Shown here: piece after piece, positions 1-6,404 of the stretch
Position numbering within the stretch: the stretch's first letter is position 1
How the letters are laid out: every line of letters begins with the position of its first letter
Source: Eisenbergiella sp963559585
GTDB taxonomy: Bacteria; Bacillota; Clostridia; Lachnospirales; Lachnospiraceae
Reading direction: 5' to 3'
NCBI GenBank assembly: GCA_963559585.1
Contig: CAUWLJ010000025.1
Location: 1 to 38,257 of the forward strand
DNA length: 38,257 nucleotides
Made by a program: the position numbers and the translations under genes
The notes under the pieces: generated by a model
The model's input: only the letters and a program-made list of their open reading frames with translations
What the model was told of the DNA's origin: nothing
Database searches by the model: none

Positions 1-53
1 ACCCCTGTTTCCGCCGTGAGAGGGCGGCGTCTTAACCGCTTGACCAACGAGCC
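1..53 (-). tRNA. tRNA-Glu (anticodon CTC), 5' part only
   Basis: On the minus strand the sequence starts with GGCTCGT (acceptor arm, 47-53). A D-arm follows, then an anticodon stem CCGCC/GGCGG enclosing the seven-base loop CTCTCAC, which places CTC at positions 34-36, a glutamate anticodon. The variable region and the start of the T-arm run off the left edge of the window, so the 3' acceptor strand (expected ACGAGCC) is not visible. The fold is standard as far as it can be followed. Confidence 0.93.
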
Positions 54-93
54 ATTTCCTGTCCTTGTGTGCCCTGCTGTCTGGCACTCGCTT

Positions 94-122
94 ATCTTAT
101 AACAAGTTCCGGCAAAATGCAA
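94..122 (-). promoter_or_regulatory. Putative sigma-A promoter of the tRNA-Glu
   Basis: On the minus strand there is TTGCAT (117-122), a 17-bp spacer and TAAGAT (94-99). A transcript would start about 33 bases before the mature tRNA 5' end. A 15-bp spacing to TATAAG is an alternative reading. It lies in the AT-rich gap between the small gene at 150-464 and the tRNA. Confidence 0.5.
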
Positions 123-149
123 GCACTTTTTTCAAAAATTTTTATTCAT

Positions 150-464
150 TTACTTTTTATCATTATTCTGTTTTTCGTTTGCAGCCTTATCCGCCCCTCC
201 GACAGGGCATAGGCCCAGCTCCGTCAGAAGCCGGGCGCCGTCGATCATCCCCTGCTGATAGGTTATCTCTATGAGCCTGCCGGAGCAGTCGTTCTGACGC
301 TCCATCAGCTCATCGATCCATTCGTGGTATTCCTCCGGCACATTTTGATAACACTGCTCTGCGGCCTTCCTCTGTTCCCGGCTCAGCCTCCGGTATTCCT
401 CGTCCTCCAGATAGACCTCCTGCATTCTTCCCGAAATAACGCAGTCTGCGATTTCATCCAGCAT
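150..464 (-). CDS. Small acidic helical protein of unknown function (104 aa)
   Basis: I do not recognise this protein with certainty. The start is the ATG at 462-464 because a strong AAGGAGGAG site lies about 7 bases upstream. The reading frame stays open further upstream, but only because it runs through the palindromic element at 493-658, so a 165-residue version would be an artefact. The protein is rich in Glu, Arg and Gln, is predicted to be mostly helical, has no signal peptide or membrane segment, and ends in a Lys/Asn-rich tail. It resembles the general style of short Lachnospiraceae DUF6809-like proteins, but that is a weak guess. It reads toward the tRNA-Glu gene. Confidence 0.6.
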   Translation of the reverse strand: MLDEIADCVISGRMQEVYLEDEEYRRLSREQRKAAEQCYQNVPEEYHEWIDELMERQNDCSGRLIEITYQQGMIDGARLLTELGLCPVGGADKAANEKQNNDKK

Positions 465-492
465 GGCGGCTCCTCCTTCTGTGCCCTGCGGA

Positions 493-658
493 CTAGAGCG
501 TGTTTGAAAATTGCTTTCTGCCAGATGTGCGTCCCAATTTGTGGGAGATTTGCCCCAAATGAGCGCGGCGTAGTGGGCTACGGTAAGCGAATTTGGGGCA
601 AATATGCCGCGAAGTGGGACGTGCAGATGGCGGGAATGAATTTTCAAACACGCTCTAG
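493..658. mobile_element. Palindromic MITE-like element, family A, copy 1 (166 bp)
   Basis: The element begins with CTAGAGCGTGTTTGAAAATT and ends with its exact reverse complement, a 20-bp perfect terminal inverted repeat. Inside, ATTTGCCCCAAAT is matched by ATTTGGGGCAAAT, and the centre carries a CGTAG/CTACG hairpin, so the whole unit can fold into one long imperfect hairpin. A second 166-bp copy at 25529-25694 differs at 8 positions (about 95% identity). There is no transposase inside. The CTAG ends may contain a TA target duplication. The flanks CCCTGCGG (484-491) and CCGCAGGG (663-670) are themselves an inverted repeat, which suggests insertion into an older hairpin or an extended palindrome. 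Confidence 0.85.
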
Positions 659-692
659 GCCGCCGCAGGGTGCTTTGTTGTAAGCTGTTATT

Positions 693-721
693 ATTTTACC
701 ACCATACTGTATATTCGTCTA
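693..721 (-). promoter_or_regulatory. Putative promoter of the 150-464 gene, upstream of element A copy 1
   Basis: On the minus strand: TAGACG (716-721), 17 bp, TAAAAT (693-698). The -35 is a 4/6 match. If used, transcription would start near 686 and the whole 166-bp palindrome would lie in the 5' UTR of the small gene. Confidence 0.4.
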
Positions 722-726
722 CATTT

Positions 727-2076
727 TTATAGTAAGTCTGTCAATGAATATGAGAACTTCTGAAGCAGCTTTCGGTAGTCCTGATAGAAGTCACAGTTTT
801 CAAACCGGAAGGATTCCGGCAGAGCCAGAAGCTCCTGTCTGTCCCAGCGTTCCAGCACAGGCTTCAGCACATACTCCGTCTCCAGGCGGTAAAGGAGGCC
901 GCGGAGCTGGAACTGGAGCTCGTATTTCAGTTCTTTGGAAATCTCCCCGGTATAACGGGCAGAAATGACGTCCATCAGTTCGTCCGCAATCCGCATCTGG
1001 TCACGGTGGGACCAGACGGAGCGGATCTCGTTGGTGAAGCGCACCCAGGGCGTTTCGTTTTTGGGATATGCCAGGCCCATCCACTGGGAATCCTTGTAGC
1101 TCCACAGCGTCCAGGACAGGCCGTGTTTTCTGAAAAGGAACAGATCCTCCTCGATGAGCTGGAAGGTGAAGGGGAGATCCTCTTTTTTAATATCCACACC
1201 CGCCTCCCCGCACAGGGCAGGGCGGTTGAAGCGCTCCCTCAGATCAGAGAAGCGGGAAAGCTGTTCATCCATGATCCTGATCCTCTTTTCCGGGTCGTAA
1301 TCCTTCTCCCCCATCTTCTCATCCCACACGGTGGGATAGAAATGGAAGGTAATCGCGGTCTGACTGTCGTCCGGCACCGTAATATCCGTAAAATCCATGG
1401 AAAAGAAGTCGCCTTCAATGAAAATGATATGATTTTCATCCACCTCCCGGATGGCCCTCGTCACCTTCTCAAAGAAGCGGTTGAGCATTCCCTCCCGCTT
1501 TGGCATGAGGAAGGGTTCATTCAGAAGGTCGTACCCCAGCAGGTATGTTTCATCCCTGTACCTTGCCGCAATCCTTTTCCACAGCTCCACCATCTGATCC
1601 TGAAACAGACCGAAATGCCAGAACTGTGGGATCCCGGTGGTGTTGTCGGAATGCCAGTCCGGGTTCTGCCCGCCGGGAGCAGTGTGAAGGTCAGGCATGA
1701 GAAAGATCCGATACCTGCGGCAGAAGCCCAGCAGACGGTCCAGGTATCGGAAGCCGTCCTCCTTCCACACGCCGGGATTCTCATCATCCAGAAACAGACG
1801 GTAGTTAAAAGGAACCCGGATCAGGTTCACGCCGCACTCCTTCAGAAAGGCAAAGTCTGCATCCGTCATAAAATTCATCACAAAGGATTCAAAAAAGGCG
1901 TCCGCATCCTTCTGTCCCAGCACCTCGGCAAAAGTACTCCTGATCTGTTTGTCCGTGCCGGGCATGCCCACCATAAAATGCTCCATGTTCAGCCAGGAGC
2001 CCACGCCAAGCCCTGCAAAGAGGATGGGCTTTCCCTGAAAATAAAATTCTTTCCCGTTTACCTGTACAAAATCCAT
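727..2076 (-). CDS. Glycoside hydrolase family 5 (cellulase-like) protein
   Basis: A 449-residue cytoplasmic glycosidase of the GH5 (beta/alpha)8 type, which hydrolyses beta-linked glucans, mannans or their oligosaccharides by a retaining mechanism. Visible signatures are the NEP motif in YDLLNEPF (Glu187, acid/base) and CGEAG (Glu291, nucleophile), with an RVPF strand near residue 87 and a DLHTAPGGQN segment near 129. There is no signal peptide, so it probably acts on imported oligosaccharides. About 60-80 C-terminal residues beyond the barrel are helical and of unknown role. The gene lies 166 bp downstream of the GH31 gene on the same strand and is probably co-transcribed. The natural substrate cannot be told from sequence. 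Confidence 0.88.
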   Translation of the reverse strand: MDFVQVNGKEFYFQGKPILFAGLGVGSWLNMEHFMVGMPGTDKQIRSTFAEVLGQKDADAFFESFVMNFMTDADFAFLKECGVNLIRVPFNYRLFLDDENPGVWKEDGFRYLDRLLGFCRRYRIFLMPDLHTAPGGQNPDWHSDNTTGIPQFWHFGLFQDQMVELWKRIAARYRDETYLLGYDLLNEPFLMPKREGMLNRFFEKVTRAIREVDENHIIFIEGDFFSMDFTDITVPDDSQTAITFHFYPTVWDEKMGEKDYDPEKRIRIMDEQLSRFSDLRERFNRPALCGEAGVDIKKEDLPFTFQLIEEDLFLFRKHGLSWTLWSYKDSQWMGLAYPKNETPWVRFTNEIRSVWSHRDQMRIADELMDVISARYTGEISKELKYELQFQLRGLLYRLETEYVLKPVLERWDRQELLALPESFRFENCDFYQDYRKLLQKFSYSLTDLL

Positions 2077-2187
2077 TCGTTTTCTTCCTTTCTTCTCTCA
2101 GAGCATGTTCGGACATTCCTTCCCGCCATTCGCGGGCCTGTTGAGAGCGTTTGCTTTGCAAAAGGGCCCGCCCGCTCCTGAATCGCG

Positions 2188-2226
2188 TTCTTACGCCTCA
2201 AACGCTTTCCGTTTAAGGCGTAAGAA
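2188..2226. repeat. 17-bp hairpin between the GH31 and GH5 genes
   Basis: TTCTTACGCCTCAAACG (2188-2204) faces CGTTTAAGGCGTAAGAA (2210-2226) across a 5-base loop. There is one mismatch, which becomes a G-U pair in the minus-strand transcript. No T-run follows on the minus strand, so it is not a classical terminator. It may be an mRNA stabiliser, processing site or partial attenuator within the GH31-GH5 operon. Confidence 0.65.
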
Positions 2227-2242
2227 TTCAGCCGCGGCTGTT

Positions 2243-4258
2243 TTATAATATAAGCTCCGGCAGGCAGCCCTCCCTGATAAAAACAGGGATCGCCTCGATG
2301 GGTGCCTGGGATACCACATGGCATCCTCCCTCAAACACCTTCCCGTCATGCAGTCTGCGCCATTTTCCTTCCGGCAGATATACCTTCCTCTCCCGCTGCT
2401 TTTCATACAGGATGGGAGCCACCAGCACATCCGGGCCGAACATATAGGCATCCTCCACGTTCCAGCACTCCGCATCCTGCGGGAAATCATAGAACAGCGG
2501 ACGCATCACGGGCGTTCCTTTTTCATGGGCCTCCTCCATGAGGCGCTTCACGTAGGGGCGCATCTTTTCCCGAAGGAACAGATACTTCCGGCAGATCTCA
2601 TACACCTCTTCCCCGTAGCTCCACACCTCATTTTCAGCCCCGCTTATGGCCGTACCGCCGCCGGTCGTCCCGATGGGCTCCTTGAAGGGCTCGCGGAAGC
2701 CGTGGAGGCGGAATACGGGACAGAATGCACCGAATTCAAACCAGCGCACCAGCACCTCCTTAAAGTCCTCATCGTAAATATTTCCTCCGTGGAAGCCTCC
2801 AATATCGGTTGTCCACCAGGGAATCCCCGCCAGTCCCATGTTCAGCCCTGCTGCCAGCTGGCTCCTCAGAGAGCGGAAGCTGGAGTCAATGTCCCCGGAC
2901 CACACCAGAGCGCCGTATTTCTGACTGCCCGCCCAGGCACAGCGCAGAAGGTTCAGGATGTTCTCCTCTCCCGCCTCCTCCATGCCCTCATAGGCCATTC
3001 TGGCGTACTCTCTGGGATAGAGGTTGCCTGCCTCCAGGTCGGAGCCCAGGTAGAAGCGGTGGTTTCCGTATTCGTAGCCCGTCAGCTCCGGCTCCGCCTC
3101 ATCCAGCCAGAAGATCCGCACGCCTGCATCGTAATAGTTCTTTTTGATCCTGCTCCACACATACTTCCTGGCGTCCGGGCAGGTGGGATCAATGAAGGCA
3201 GCCTCTCCAAGCTGGTGCATCCGCCTGCCGTAATCGTTTCTGGTCAGATACCCCAGATCCTCCATCTCCTTAAAGTTCTCACTTTTTTCATCCACCGTGG
3301 GCCACACGGACACCATCAGCTTAATCCCCATGGCCTCCAGCTCGTCCACCATTCCTTTTACATCAGGCCAGTACTGGGGATCAAATTTCCAGTCTCCCTG
3401 GTGGGGCCAGTGAAAATAGTCGGCCACGATCACGGAAATGGGCAGCCCTCTGCGCTTGTATTCCCTGGCCACCTCCAGAAGCTCCTCCTGAGTCTGATAG
3501 CGCAGCTTGCACTGCCAGAAGCCCGTCCCAAAATCCGGCATCATGGGAACCTTGCCCGTCACGTCCGCATAGGCCTCCTCGATCTGGGCCGGTGTGTCCC
3601 CCGCTGTGATCCAGTAATCCATCTGCCTGGTGGAGAGAGCCGTCCATTCCGTCAGATTTTTTCCAAAGGTGACGCTTCCCACGGCAGGATTGTTCCACAG
3701 CATTCCATAGCCCTTATTTGACAGGGCAAAGGGCACGCTTGCCTGGGAATTTCTGTGGGAAAGCTCCACAATACAGCCCTTCATATCCAGATAGGGCTGC
3801 TGGTACTGCCCCATTCCATAGATCTTCTCCCCGTCGTTCGGCTCAAACCGGACGGTCAGCTTATAGTTATCCGTGCCGCTGATGGGCGTAAAGGTGCGGG
3901 GGCAGATCTCCAGCGCGCTGTTGAACTCCCCTTCCACCTCCTCCCGGAAGCGGTTTCTGTCGTACTCCTCCAGAAGCAGCTCTCCCTTCCGGTTGTAGAA
4001 TTTCAGCTTTCCGGTGACCATCACCTCGCATCGGATCCTGCCGTTTGCAATCACAGCGCTCTTTCCGTCCGTGGAGATCTGTACGGCGCCCTCCGGCACA
4101 GCCGCTCCCTCTGGTGTCAGAGCGGAGCGCTCCTCGTCCGAGTGAAATTCATGGTTCTGAGTGGCCCGCACCCGGAGGCCGTTTTTCCCCCATGCTTCGA
4201 TCACCAGGAGCTCCTTGTCCGCCCTGCGCAAAATCCTTCCGTCCCTGATCTGGATCAT
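2243..4258 (-). CDS. Glycoside hydrolase family 31 (alpha-xylosidase/alpha-glucosidase)
   Basis: A 671-residue cytoplasmic GH31 enzyme that removes alpha-linked xylose or glucose from non-reducing ends. It has an N-terminal beta-sandwich (about 1-230), a catalytic barrel starting at MPDFGTGFWQ (about 240), the nucleophile Asp386 in WLDEAEPE and the acid/base Asp456 in WSGDID. Segments such as ADYFHWPHQGDW resemble YicI-type alpha-xylosidases more than maltases, but specificity is inferred. The start at 4256-4258 is chosen for the GAGGAGGAACAGGGT-ATG site; a 13-residue longer frame exists but lacks a good ribosome site. It is the first gene of a two-gene operon with the GH5 gene, which suggests intracellular breakdown of hemicellulose oligosaccharides. 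Confidence 0.9.
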   Translation of the reverse strand: MIQIRDGRILRRADKELLVIEAWGKNGLRVRATQNHEFHSDEERSALTPEGAAVPEGAVQISTDGKSAVIANGRIRCEVMVTGKLKFYNRKGELLLEEYDRNRFREEVEGEFNSALEICPRTFTPISGTDNYKLTVRFEPNDGEKIYGMGQYQQPYLDMKGCIVELSHRNSQASVPFALSNKGYGMLWNNPAVGSVTFGKNLTEWTALSTRQMDYWITAGDTPAQIEEAYADVTGKVPMMPDFGTGFWQCKLRYQTQEELLEVAREYKRRGLPISVIVADYFHWPHQGDWKFDPQYWPDVKGMVDELEAMGIKLMVSVWPTVDEKSENFKEMEDLGYLTRNDYGRRMHQLGEAAFIDPTCPDARKYVWSRIKKNYYDAGVRIFWLDEAEPELTGYEYGNHRFYLGSDLEAGNLYPREYARMAYEGMEEAGEENILNLLRCAWAGSQKYGALVWSGDIDSSFRSLRSQLAAGLNMGLAGIPWWTTDIGGFHGGNIYDEDFKEVLVRWFEFGAFCPVFRLHGFREPFKEPIGTTGGGTAISGAENEVWSYGEEVYEICRKYLFLREKMRPYVKRLMEEAHEKGTPVMRPLFYDFPQDAECWNVEDAYMFGPDVLVAPILYEKQRERKVYLPEGKWRRLHDGKVFEGGCHVVSQAPIEAIPVFIREGCLPELIL

Positions 4259-4427
4259 ACCCTGTTCCTCCTCTTTTTGAAAATAAATCTGTTTCACAGG
4301 CCGCCGGACTGGCTGTCGGGCCCGCTTCCCCTATACAGGCGTATTCTTTTATTATAAAGGCAGAGGCTCTCCTTTTCCTTCTTTTTTTTGACCCGTTCTT
4401 ATAATATCTTAACCTTGTATGCAGGAA

Positions 4428-4450
4428 CAGGTGGATTTCTTGTCCACCTG
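4428..4450. repeat. Short hairpin upstream of the GH31 gene
   Basis: CAGGTGGA (4428-4435) and TCCACCTG (4443-4450) form a perfect 8-bp stem with a 7-base loop. It overlaps the edge of the ybjQ remnant. It is not followed by a T-run. It may be the break or join site of the remnant; no operator function can be claimed. Confidence 0.5.
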
Positions 4451-4488
4451 CCGTCCCGCTTGCTGTTACCATGAGCATCCCGCTACCC
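4446..4488 (-). pseudogene. 3' fragment of a ybjQ-like gene
   Basis: On the minus strand this encodes GMLMVTASGTA, identical to the C-terminal motif of the intact YbjQ-family gene at 6025-6345; the surrounding nucleotides match with a few substitutions. The similarity ends just before the intact gene's final VVAE codons, and nothing recognisable precedes it because element B begins at 4521. It is best read as the relic of a second, probably tandem, ybjQ copy, now cut off. Only about 14 codons survive, so no product is expected. Confidence 0.75.
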
Positions 4489-4520
4489 TGAGCAGTAACC
4501 AGTGATTTTTCAAACTTTTT

Positions 4521-4685
4521 GTAACAGTTCAGCCATATCGGTTTGTTCGGTCAAAACCATGCTTGCATGGTTTTGACCGTGCACACCGATATGAGCTGAG
4601 CGCCCGTCTATGAGCAAAAGGAGCTGCGTAGCAGCGGAAAGCCCCGTAGGGGCGTTTTGCGAATGGGCGCGGGCTGAACTGTTAC
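4521..4685. mobile_element. Palindromic MITE-like element, family B, full copy (165 bp)
   Basis: The ends are GTAACAGTTCAGCC (4521-4534) and GGCTGAACTGTTAC (4672-4685), exact inverted repeats. Internal structure is elaborate: CATATCGGT/ACCGATATG (4534-4542, 4585-4593), a perfect 15-bp stem with a TT loop (4548-4579), and two small hairpins with GTA loops (GCTGC/GCAGC at 4623-4635 and GCCCC/GGGGC at 4641-4653). There is no coding capacity. Fragments of its right and left ends occur at 13791-13814 and 21346-21366. The unit looks like a non-autonomous transposable or structured interspersed repeat; no transposase partner is visible in the window. Confidence 0.8.
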
Positions 4686-4696
4686 AACTTTTTTCC

Positions 4697-4725
4697 TTGC
4701 AGAAAACCCAGCGGCATGCTAAAGT
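4697..4725 (+). promoter_or_regulatory. Possible promoter of the Rpn-family gene
   Basis: TTGCAG (4697-4702), 17 bp, TAAAGT (4720-4725). It begins 12 bases after the right end of element B and about 250 bases before the Rpn start codon. The -10 is a 4/6 match. The rest of 4726-4966 shows no other recognisable feature. Confidence 0.3.
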
Positions 4726-4979
4726 GTATATGAGCATGTTTTCATATGAATCCGGCATTCCAGCCGCATCATCTTACAGCCATGCGTCCTCTCAGCGGAC
4801 AGGCTGTATCTGTTTTCTTTTCAGAACTCCATGCTTCAAATCCAACTTTTTATTACTTACAGGCAGGAGGGCGGAAAGAAAAAGGCTCTGCAGCAGATAA
4901 GCCTTATATTTCCTGTAAAAAAACGCCGCTCCTGCCGGACCACACAGGCAGAATACTGCTTTGCAGAAAGGAGCGTTTT

Positions 4980-5942
4980 ATGCAGGAAGAAAAAAGAAGT
5001 GTAAACCGGGAATACAAAGACACGGTATTTCGTATGCTATTCAAGGAAAAAGCACGTCTGCTGGAGCTTTACAACGGCCTGAACGGAACGGACTATCAGG
5101 ACGAGAACGAACTGGAAATCTATACCCTTGAAAATGCGGTCTACATGGGGATGAAGAATGATGTTTCTTTTCTCCTGATGTCCGAGCTGAACCTGTATGA
5201 GCACCAGTCCACCTATAATCCAAACATGCCCCTGCGTAACCTTCTGTATATCGCACGGCAGTTTGAAAAGTACGTAAAGGACAAGTCTCTGTACTCCGAA
5301 AAAAGGATAATGCTTCCAACGCCCGGCTTTGTGATATTCTACAATGGAAAGGATGCCCAGCCTGAGAGGCGCGTACTGAAGCTGTCGGATTCCTTTGAAA
5401 AAAGGACAGAGAAGCCCGCGCTGGAGCTGGAGGCTGTGCAGCTTAACGTAAACGCAGGAAAGAACCGTGAGCTGATGGAACGCTGCCGGACACTGAAGGA
5501 ATACAGCCAGTATGTGGCGTGTGTACGGAAGTATACGGCCAGGGAGCCCCTTTCGGAAGCAGTGGATCATGCAGTAACAGAATGTATTCAGGAGGGGATC
5601 CTGCGGGATTTCCTCCTGAGCCAGAGAGCGGAGGTAACGGCTATGTCGATTTTTGAGTACGATGAAGAAGAAGAAAAGAGAAAGCTCAGAGAGACAGAGT
5701 ATGAATTTGGCCGGGAGGATGGTATAAAAGAGGGAAAAGAGGAAGGCCTAAAAGAAGGAAGAGAAGAAGGCCTAAGGGAAGGAAAAGAGGAAGGCCGGGA
5801 AGAATTCCGGATGCTGGTGCGCAAGCTCCTGGCTCAGGGACGCAGAGATGAATTGGATCTGGCAGTGCAGGAAGACGGTTATCTGGACAAGCTGCTGAAT
5901 GAATTTGGCCTGAACGCCGGACAACAGGATAGAAAAGAGTAA
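4980..5942 (+). CDS. Rpn family recombination-promoting nuclease/putative transposase
   Basis: A 320-residue protein of the PD-(D/E)XK Rpn/'putative transposase' family (relatives of E. coli RpnA-E, which are DNA endonucleases promoting RecA-independent recombination). The start at 4980 is set by GAAAGGAG about 7 bases upstream; the longer open frame to 4746 has no such site. The N-terminus (VNREYKDTVFRMLF) is typical, and the nuclease core includes KNDVSFLL followed by ELNLYEHQS (about residues 57-75). Near residues 243-278 there is a highly charged, repetitive EG/KEEG/REEG helix, a common linker in this family, before a short C-terminal helix domain. It is flanked by element B and ybjQ sequences, consistent with mobile DNA. 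Orientation is opposite to its neighbours. Confidence 0.85.
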   Translation: MQEEKRSVNREYKDTVFRMLFKEKARLLELYNGLNGTDYQDENELEIYTLENAVYMGMKNDVSFLLMSELNLYEHQSTYNPNMPLRNLLYIARQFEKYVKDKSLYSEKRIMLPTPGFVIFYNGKDAQPERRVLKLSDSFEKRTEKPALELEAVQLNVNAGKNRELMERCRTLKEYSQYVACVRKYTAREPLSEAVDHAVTECIQEGILRDFLLSQRAEVTAMSIFEYDEEEEKRKLRETEYEFGREDGIKEGKEEGLKEGREEGLREGKEEGREEFRMLVRKLLAQGRRDELDLAVQEDGYLDKLLNEFGLNAGQQDRKE

Positions 5943-5971
5943 AAAAAGCCGCCTGCATTTTGGCAGACGGC
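5941..5971 (-). terminator. Intrinsic terminator of ybjQ (minus strand)
   Basis: On the minus strand, GCCGTCTGC and GCAGGCGGC form a 9-bp stem with one G-U pair (5948-5956/5963-5971) followed directly by seven T residues (5941-5947). It abuts the stop codon of the convergent Rpn gene. It is 53 bp past the ybjQ stop. Confidence 0.8.
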
Positions 5972-6024
5972 CTGATGAATTGACAGCGCTGGAAGGCCAA
6001 AACAGAGTGCGCAGTTATACAGAT

Positions 6025-6345
6025 TTATTCTGCAACAACTGCCGTCCCGCTTGCCGTTACCATAAGCATTCCGTTATCTGCGCCCAGAACCTCATAGTCA
6101 ATATCTACGCCTACTATTGCATTGGCCCCTAATGAAGCGGCTCTCTGCTCCATTTCTCTTATTGCATTTTCTCTTGCCTGAACAAGCTCCTCCTCATAGC
6201 TGTTGGATCTTCCTCCAAAAAAATTGCTGAAGGAGGCCGCTATATCTCTTACGAAATTTACACCGGATATTACTTCTCCAAATACAATACCTTTGTACTC
6301 TACAATCCTTCTGCCTTCTATTGATGTTGTGGTTGTTGAAATCAT
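6025..6345 (-). CDS. YbjQ family (UPF0145) protein, heavy-metal-binding-like fold
   Basis: A 106-residue protein of the YbjQ/UPF0145 family, which forms small beta/alpha oligomers; the biological role is not settled. Family motifs are present: IEGRRIVEYKGIVFGEVISG at the N-terminus, EEELVQARENAIREMEQRA, then LGANAIVGVDIDYE and the closing MLMVTASGTAVV. The start at 6343-6345 is preferred over the ATG three codons upstream because AAGGATGAGG lies at a suitable distance. It is downstream of polC but has its own promoter-like sequence and terminator, so it is probably a single-gene unit. A fragment of a close paralogue lies at 4446-4488. Confidence 0.9.
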   Translation of the reverse strand: MISTTTTSIEGRRIVEYKGIVFGEVISGVNFVRDIAASFSNFFGGRSNSYEEELVQARENAIREMEQRAASLGANAIVGVDIDYEVLGADNGMLMVTASGTAVVAE

Positions 6346-6390
6346 ATTCCTCATCCTTTCCTCCAGGCTTTGTTTTCTGGACGCAAATTC

Positions 6391-6399
6391 ATTATACCA
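6391..6399 (-). promoter_or_regulatory. Extended -10 promoter of ybjQ
   Basis: The minus strand reads TGGTATAAT, a perfect -10 with the TGn extension, 46 bases before the ybjQ start codon and just past the polC stop. No good -35 is present at 17 bp, as is usual for extended -10 promoters. Confidence 0.55.
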
Positions 6400-6404
6400 T
6401 CAAA

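Noticed and set aside
150..647. 165-residue version of the small left-end gene
   Set aside because: The first 61 codons are encoded mostly by the palindromic element A; a strong ribosome site marks the ATG at 462-464.
4521..4685. Element B as a Rho-independent terminator for the neighbouring genes
   Set aside because: Its stems are not followed by T-runs in either direction, and end fragments recur elsewhere without terminator context.
4746..4979. N-terminal extension of the Rpn-family protein
   Set aside because: No ribosome site, no family similarity; GAAAGGAG precedes the ATG at 4980.
5723..5810. Tandem DNA repeat or CRISPR-like array in the Rpn gene
   Set aside because: The repetition is a short purine-rich EG/KEEG/REEG coding repeat typical of the family; there are no spacers or regular repeat units.
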